Positions 58,801 to 64,000 of a stretch of DNA of 64,000 bases are shown piece after piece. Numbering within the stretch: position 1 is the stretch's first letter; each line of letters opens with the position of its first letter. The DNA comes from Ditylenchus dipsaci (taxonomy: Eukaryota; Nematoda; Chromadorea; Rhabditida; Anguinidae): assembly GCA_004194705.1 (NCBI GenBank), contig SADC01001066.1, positions 142,270-206,269 on the forward strand. Direction: 5' to 3'. The translations under genes and the position numbers were made by a program. The notes beneath the pieces were generated by a model. That model had not been told where the DNA came from. It ran no database searches and worked only from the letters and a program-made list of their open reading frames with translations.

Positions 58801-60008
58801 AGACAAGAATCAGTTGTTTTCCCAAGTAGTTGTTGTGACAGTTTATCTACTTGTCGTAACCTTCTCATGCCCTTGTTCTCACTTTTCTAAATTAGATGAT
58901 CTGCATTTTTTCTCAGGCACAAAATAAAACTCTGCCTGGGAAATTGGAAAAAAAGAAGACAAAACTGGAATAAACTTGCCTGTTCAGCCAGAATTTGCTA
59001 ATCAATTGCCTATAAAATATGCAAAACTGATTTTCCTGTCTTGCAAAACCCATAAAAACAGCCAGAATAGTGCTCATAAAAACCATTTTGAATATTCTCA
59101 AAGCCATAAATAGACAACAAAAGGGTAGAAAAGATCGAGAAAAGATGCTTGGTCCTGGTGAGGTTCGAACTAACCGGGACTTTTGCCGGACGCTGTTTTT
59201 AAACGAAGTTGGAAAAACCTTTTTCTTGCCGTACAAAGACAAAAAAATTTTGGCAGCAATGTTTTTCTTGCTGTAAAACGACTGCCAGCCTATATGCAGT
59301 CCAACGCGCGGTAGCACTTTTAAATAAAAGCAAAACTATTCATTTGGTTTTTTTTCAACAATATTAGGATAAAATTCTTAACTGGGCTCTAAAAACCCTG
59401 AATTTTTAGTTACTCATACTTTACAACCCACTTATTTTCGACCATAAAATAAAAAAAAATATATTTGTGATTTTAGTTTTGGATTCCTAAAATCTTACTG
59501 CTACAAATTATCTCAGGAAAAATATTTTAATAGGATTTTGTGTTTAAAAGGGCATGCTCCTCACCGATTGGAGTGGCGGGTACCAGCTTAATTCGAACAT
59601 GATATGAAATGACAAAATTTTGTAAAACTTGAGAAAAGCTATGCTTCCGATGAGGATCCATGGTTCTTCCTAGGAAGAATCCCACGCGAAACTGTCCCAT
59701 ATGCGGGCAATAGGTCTGGGTTACTATGGGAAGGGAAGACTCCGCGCTCCACCAACCCTAAGGTAAGAAACTACCCCGATGAGCTACGGTCCCATGCCAC
59801 CAACATGGTATCAATTGGCCACCCCTGCTGTTTCACCAATCTTGCTGGTACCCGCCTCTCAAAAAACTCCCATCGGCGACGAGCATGCTCCTTTTAAAGT
59901 CAATTAATTAGTCCGTTTCACATAATAATTTACCTTGTCGAATATCGATCCGCTAGTCAACTGTAGTAAAATCAGCAATATGGTGGAAAAGGCAAGCGGG
60001 CAAATCAT
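52810..60008 (-). CDS. Frizzled-type Wnt receptor, 3' part missing
   Basis: Seven-pass receptor for Wnt ligands. Minus-strand exons keep phase throughout: 59934-60008 (signal peptide, MICPLAFSTILLILLQLTSG), 57652-57750, 57455-57601, 56769-56902, 56563-56713, 55367-55485 and 52810-53053, 323 residues in total. The cysteine-rich domain shows CQPIDIPMCQNIPYNKTIFP, TKCNPHVQFFICSAFAPMC, VTSCRSVCEE, KRDCIQIL, FDIQWPALLNCSRFP and SLCM. The linker has CALRCDKTTMF. TM1 begins LWILMWTMLNIVVTLFTV and is followed by RFRFPER; SIFYISLCYLCYSLPYLT is TM2, and FNYYFSMAGALWWLMLTFTW is TM3. TM4-7 and the KTxxxW motif are not found before the gap at 52433. A TTTTTAG acceptor lies 1 nt before the ATG. Introns are large and full of MITEs. 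Confidence 0.93.
53640..53750. repeat. Perfect-arm hairpin, about 107 bp
   Basis: 'gttctttttggttatcggga' followed by 'atacccga' pairs with 'tcgggtat' and 'tcccgataaccaaaaagaac', leaving a loop of about 35 nt. It is probably a very short MITE in the last visible Frizzled intron. Confidence 0.7.
53815..53995. mobile_element. Short palindromic MITE, GTTTTTGCGCGCAGTG ends
   Basis: GTTTTTGCGCGCAGTG and CACTGCGCGCAAAAAC end the unit. Inner arms 'ttgaattggcggggaacact' and 'agtgtcccccgccaattcaa' also pair. It lies in a Frizzled intron. Confidence 0.8.
54801..55042. mobile_element. CCGTATTT-family MITE, word AGGCCGACA
   Basis: TA-flanked CCGTATTTCTCTAATAGGC and inverted CCGTATTTTCTCTAATAGGA bound 242 bp with the standard core ('gagaattttgggtgctcaa', 'gtagaccttgtgggagtt'). 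Confidence 0.85.
55072..55319. mobile_element. CCGTATTT-family MITE, word AAGCTCTCC/AAGCCCA
   Basis: CCGTATTTCCTCTGATAAAG and inverted ACTGTACTTCCTCAGATATA enclose a core in the opposite orientation to the neighbour at 54801. It is more diverged than most copies. Confidence 0.65.
55711..56102. mobile_element. hAT-like MITE, 8-bp TSD ATCCAGAA
   Basis: TAGTGTTGGCCCGGAATTTT and inverted TAAAGTTGGCCCGGAATTTT bound 392 bp, with a perfect ATCCAGAA duplication at 55703-55710 and 56103-56110. The halves pair for most of their length. It lies in a Frizzled intron and belongs to the same family as 50667-50998. Confidence 0.9.
56960..57350. mobile_element. Inverted-repeat MITE in a Frizzled intron
   Basis: 'agtctgccctgatac', 'atccgttgagatcagatc' and 'attttgatcaaaat' at 57010-57120 pair with 'gattttcaacggatt', 'attagggcagact' and neighbouring sequence at 57225-57310. 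A related 'gaatccgttgagatca' occurs at 58190-58215. Confidence 0.6.
59545..59905. mobile_element. CATGCC-family MITE with tRNA-like insert
   Basis: AAAAGGGCATGCTCCTC and inverted AAAAGGAGCATGCTCGTC end the element. Inner arms 'tggcgggtaccagc'/'gctggtacccgcc' pair. Between them on the minus strand (about 59700-59810) GGGACCGTAGCTCATCGGGG has an A-box shape and a tRNA-like 5' half, but no intact T arm or acceptor. It lies in Frizzled intron 1. Confidence 0.55.
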
Positions 60009-60089
60009 TCTAAAAACAGTGTTTTTAGATTAAAGTTGTTTAATTTTTACTTAAATTCAATTTAGATATGTGGAAAATGGAGGAAATAG

Positions 60090-60250
60090 AGTGGTTGGAG
60101 AGTGAAGAGGGGCGGGGTCTGCACTCAATGACCTTGGGGCGGCCTTTGGCCCAGCTCCAATGCAAGGTATATGCAGGGGAGGGGTGTGTTTATGGCCAGC
60201 TGAGAAACACACAGCTTTTACGGCTGCTGCGATATATGTGATCGGGCTAC
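60090..60250 (-). promoter_or_regulatory. Possible Frizzled promoter region
   Basis: Upstream of the Frizzled start (minus strand) this stretch is unusually GC-rich. It holds a GACCCCGCCCCTC box, CTGGCCATAAACAC and TATA-like CACATATATCG / GCATATACC words. The position fits, but a splice acceptor directly before the ATG means the true transcription start could be further away. Confidence 0.3.
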
Positions 60251-60259
60251 ATATAATTA

Positions 60260-62165
60260 CTTAGTTATGTTATGCCTAAGCTTGGCAACGCTCTTGGGCA
60301 AAAGAAAATCGGAAATATTATTTTAGATAATTTTGAATTTTTTATGACGAAAAAAAATAAAAAGGGTAGGCTAGGGACTCCAAAATTTTTAAAAAGGACA
60401 TTTTGACGAAAAAATGTCATTTTTAATCATTTTTAGATATAAATGCCTTTAAAGGGGGCGTGCCCGTGCACTTAAAATTGATACCGCTAATTCAAAAAAA
60501 TTCTAATCATTGGATTACTGTGCGGATTTTTCGATTGGGTTTCTAACAAAAATATACCTAAAATTAAATTTATAGGCTTTATCCCGCAGATCACTTTACG
60601 AAACTTCTGGAATATTAGACTTCAAAAAAATTATAAATAAGTGCAATCAGTGAATAAAGTGAGTCTCTTTTGTTTTCTTCTGTGCACCTAACAAGCATAC
60701 AAAGAGCGGTGAACAAAACCGAAAGTAGATAGCCAATCGAAAAGTTGCCAAAATGAACAAAAGGCAATGCCGCCGCCACTCCTCAATGTAAACACAGCCA
60801 TGTCCACCTACATAAACAGAAACGCCCATGAAATTCATTGCTTATCACCCATGCCCCTTCTGTTGATGTTATCATCATCGACGCCTTTATACCCAAAAGG
60901 AAATGAATGTGTGGAAAAAAGTGTGAATGTTTTGGTTGCCCGTTTCTACAGCTACCCATCAGCCAATTAATGAGGAGAAGAAAGAAGAAGAGTTGGAGGC
61001 GGTGAATTGGTCTTTGAAGTCGAGTAAGCCAGGAAATGCATGGATTTGATTAATTGATTGAATCTACAACTTTACCACAACAACACAATTTTGTCCGTTG
61101 CGACTTGACAAAAATTACATGCTGGAATTGTGCGCACTTGAATGGTAGTACAAAAAAAGGCAAAGAACAAAAATTTTTGCATAAACAGTTGATGTTCGAA
61201 TTTTTCATGAAGAAAATGGTTTGATTAGTGACGGCAACATCACATTGTCTTAAAATTAAAAAAGATTAATGATAGCGAAATTTTGCGCAAAATTAGAAAA
61301 TCTTTCATATTTTATTAGAAAACGAGTTTGGACTCAACGCTTACAAGCCAGTTTGCGATTAGAAAACTGCATTTAGGCGCAACCCCTCATAAAATAGTGC
61401 TAATATTGCTAAAAACCACTTTACAAACTCTAGATTTAATGTATCAAAATTTGAGTCAAATTTCAATTTTTTTGTTTGGCGCGAAAATCGTGAAGTGAAT
61501 ACGTTTTTTTAAATTTTAAGGCTGACGTTATATCACGGCCCCCCCCCCCAAATTCAAATCTAGTGCATTAAGAAGAAAAGGCGCGAAACGAATTTTTTTC
61601 AAGAACGACTATTTTAGACCCTTTTAGAATGTCTCTGTTTCGTACGCCTGATCTGATTTTTTCCTATTTAGATTCGGCGTGCTTACAACCGAAATATTCC
61701 TCCCAGTAAAGGCTTTGAAATGAGCCATCATTTGCATAAAAAATACAGGAAGTATCAAAATCACAATTGATTTCTTCAAATACTTTCAAAAATTTTGCAT
61801 TATATGGTTGTCGAAAATTGAGTTCCTAAAAAGTTTTTTGTCGACTTTTTCTCAAACAAAATCGGAGGCACGATAGAGGAGTTAATCAGTTACATTTTCG
61901 CACCAAAGATATATGCAAAAATGCAAATTTTTGGTCCGTTATGCAAAAGTTAGTTGGAAAACGCAAAAACCCCTATTTTCACTCAGAAAAAATGCCAGTT
62001 GTTTGCTTTTAACGGTCTCTGGTTCTAAAAATTCTGACTTTACAAAAATTGGTCTCACTGTTCTGGTACCTGAATATACAGGATACATTTTGGTATAAAA
62101 ATTGTAAGGAAAAATCTGTAGTTTTGCTTTTTTTACAATTGTTTATGTCGCCCAATATTTTTGTA
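60260..62165. other. Gene-free stretch
   Basis: 60440-60640 holds a CATGCC-type left end (TTAAAGGGGGCGTGCCCGTG) with 'attcaaaaaaattctaatca'. The remainder is AT-rich single-copy-looking sequence with short frames only (for example 60650-60970). A poly-C run lies at 61541-61549. I see no conserved gene. Confidence 0.4.
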
Positions 62166-62172
62166 TTTTCAG

Positions 62173-62765
62173 GTGGTTTAATCGTGCGAATGAGATGTGC
62201 TCCGGTGGTACAGAAAGAGCCAATAACAAAGCAATCTGTCGCTCTGAAAACTGTGGCATCAGCAATGGCTGCCGTAGAATCAAAAATCAAAAAAACATAT
62301 GAAAAAGACTATTCAAACAAGTATGTTTTTCGTGTGATAGATATTTCGGAATAATGTAGTACCTCAACAGCTTCTAGTGTCTCCATGCTACCACCGCATC
62401 ATTTAACCCGTTCGTCTTTCAGGTATTCATAAGGTCTGCAGTTTGCTGAAGTGTCTCGTCTAAGCAAATAACTGCCAAAGCAGGGAAGATCGTCTCCATG
62501 AGTGTGCCAAGAATATCGTCAATGCAGGAGCTGAAAAGACTGGAGATGCTCAGGTCGGATTTGTGTGAGTCTATCTGATTTCCCAAGTATTCTTGTCCTG
62601 AGTTCGTTCGGAGTCTATGAAGTTTTACTGCTTCGCTTTTAGCGTTCGAGATGCAATCATTTTCTGGAAGCTTCCAATGGCGCGTCGTCCAGTGGGAAGA
62701 GTTTTCGGAGTGATTATTCTGTTCAAGTGCGGCTCACCCAAGAATCAGGCTAACAGGAAAAGAAG
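62173..62765 (+). CDS. Unrecognised exon cluster, possibly broken
   Basis: Three exon-like blocks have good splice sites: 62173-62320 (TTTTCAG to GTATGT), 62423-62564 (TTTCAG to GTGAGT) and 62643-about 62765 (TTTTAG onward). Block 1 reads MRCAPVVQKEP and VASAMAAVESKIKKTYEKDY. Block 2 reads IHKVCSLLKCLV, a TAA stop, then HECAKNIVNAGAEKTGDAQV. Block 3 continues in phase as VRDAIIFWKLPMARRPVGRV. The first junction is out of phase by one base and the second block holds a stop. Either base errors, as in neighbouring genes, or decay would explain this. I do not recognise a family. A further AG-bounded frame at 63210-63380 may or may not belong. Confidence 0.35.
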
Positions 62766-63606
62766 GTTCCTTTGTCATTATCAAGAAATAATTATTCATG
62801 CTCGTTGTTTTTATTGGTTTTCTCAACTAATTTAATAGAGTTTGTTGTTTCTTATGAGTTTTTGTTGTTTATAGTTTTGAGTCTTTTTGAAATAAGAGAA
62901 GTTGTTAGAAAGCGGATCCTCGCCAGAAAAGCATTGAATCGCACATTTTTTACTTGTAGACAGAACACGCCCCTCAAAAACTGCATTCTAGTGCATTTAA
63001 AAATAAACAAAACGCCAAGAATTTCAAAAAAATTTTTTTCTGCGTTTTCTAAAACAATTTTTAGCTTTCAGATACTTTGCTTGAATTTAGACAAATTTAT
63101 TGCAAACCTGGACAATTACAAATTCAAAAACTTTCACATCAAACAAAATGTTTCTCACAAAAGAGTCTTCCAATATTTTCTTGAGTGTCTTCATTCTTTC
63201 ACGCATGCAGGAAAAGCCTCCTTTCATCACCATTAACTTTGCATGCAAGGCTTCTATTGACTGCTCAGACAGAAGACCCAGAAACGATGCTTATCCATGA
63301 GATGAAGAGACGGGGGAATGCAGTTAGAAAGTTCAATTGGCAACAGCTATCTCTAGTTAAGAACGTAATCAGCTTTATTTAAAACTTCAACATTTCAAAC
63401 CTTACGAATCAAATATTTTTTCCCTTTCACAATTTGTTTAAAAATTGCTAAAACACTAAAAATATAGGGTTTTTAACCGAAAAAAGAGAAGAGATCTAAA
63501 TCTCCTTCACCATGACATAATCCTGACACTCCACTTGACTACCTCACCTGATAACACAGAGAAAGTAAGAAAACGAATACAAAAACTACATAATAGTTGC
63601 GTTTAT

Positions 63607-64000
63607 TCAGAAACAACTTATGAGAAAGACAAAAACAAAGTGGTTCTTAGAAGAACCTTTGGAGTAGTAGTAACGAGTATGACTGTGTAACGATTGTGTT
63701 GCAATTCCTTCCAAAGCCTCAGCATGAAGTTGACCACGAAGACGACGAGCCAGCTGAAGATCCTTGCACATGACGGTGACCCGCTTGGCATTGGATGGCA
63801 CACAAATTTCTGCCTTCGAAGAGGCATGTCAAATACATTTCCCGGGGTTTCGAAGAGAAAGATCGGCAGACGTCGCCTAAATACAAATAGATTTTAAAGG
63901 AACATATACGGAGTCTCAAGAAGAACGTACTTATATCGAAGAACTGTCTGAACTCTTGCGCAATTTCACGGACAAGGCGCTGGAACGGAAGCTTACGGAG
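63607..64000 (-). CDS. Histone H3-type gene, C-terminal part; possible variant or CENP-A-like
   Basis: The window edge cuts the gene. The exon 63931-64000 encodes LRKLPFQRLVREIAQEF, the conserved helix before the H3 histone fold. A 54-bp intron (63877-63930) follows. The exon 63607-63876 reads, with small frame repairs, SADLSLRNP, EMYLTCLFEGRNLCAIHAK, RVTVMCKDLQLARRLRG and then about 40 non-H3 residues (HAEALEGIATQSLHSHTRYY and on) before a stop. At least three single-base corrections are needed, more per length than elsewhere. The intron, the divergent second helix and the long tail argue against a canonical S-phase H3 and fit a replacement or centromeric variant, or a decaying copy. Which of these it is remains open. 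Confidence 0.7.

Noticed and set aside
59150..59300. Possible tRNA near 'gtgaggttcgaactaaccgg'
   Set aside because: Only a B-box-like GTTCGAAC is present; no acceptor stem, D arm or anticodon arm can be drawn.

Overview
The window is invertebrate nuclear DNA. Protein-coding genes are split by short GT-AG introns (about 45-75 bp, some inflated by repeats), with AATAAA signals downstream, and lie in AT-rich sequence crowded with terminal-inverted-repeat (TIR) transposons. In most recognised genes a 3' splice site (TTTTCAG-like) lies 0-20 nt upstream of the start codon with no visible 5' exon. The mL64 and ATE1 genes are packed head to tail with about 115 nt between polyA signal and next splice acceptor. 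A minisatellite carries (TTAGGC)n, the nematode telomere word. Together these point to a trans-splicing invertebrate, most likely a nematode or close relative; that is inference, not proof.

Layout. 0-18 kb: repeats (165-bp satellite, hAT-, Tigger/pogo- and mariner-like MITEs, foldbacks) with two exons of an unrecognised secreted protein on the minus strand (14.5 and 7.0 kb). 18.2-18.95 kb: a small heat-shock protein with heat-shock element and TATA box. 19-31.6 kb: dense nested transposons, including a nearly complete FLYWCH/MULE transposon (26.3-30.5 kb) with a PIF/Harbinger-like insertion in its right TIR. 32-33.1 kb: ribosomal protein S11 (minus). 34.7-36.4 kb: RBBP4/LIN-53-type WD40 histone chaperone. 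38.6-42.2 kb: mitoribosomal mL64 (CRIF1/GADD45GIP1) followed by arginyl-tRNA--protein transferase ATE1. 42.7-46 kb: a foldback-like element filled with a 165-bp satellite. 46.5-48.9 kb: ERGIC-53/LMAN1 cargo lectin. 50.6-51.2 kb: two orphan exons of farnesyl diphosphate synthase (minus). 52.43 kb: an N gap. 52.8-60 kb: a Frizzled receptor (minus) from signal peptide to about TM3. 62.2-62.8 kb: an unrecognised exon cluster. 63.6-64 kb: the 3' end of an intron-containing histone H3-type gene (minus).

The host genes are unrelated housekeeping or signalling genes and no shared pathway is evident; mL64 and ATE1 may share a transcript. Many conserved genes need single-base corrections, mostly missing bases in or near homopolymers, to stay in frame, which looks like residual assembly error more than pseudogenisation.

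The most unusual signal is in the MITEs. In two families with TA target sites (one starting CCGTATTT, the other CAGTCGAACCTCGATATA), each copy carries its own 6-9 nt word, repeated several times and present at both ends, while the word differs from copy to copy.
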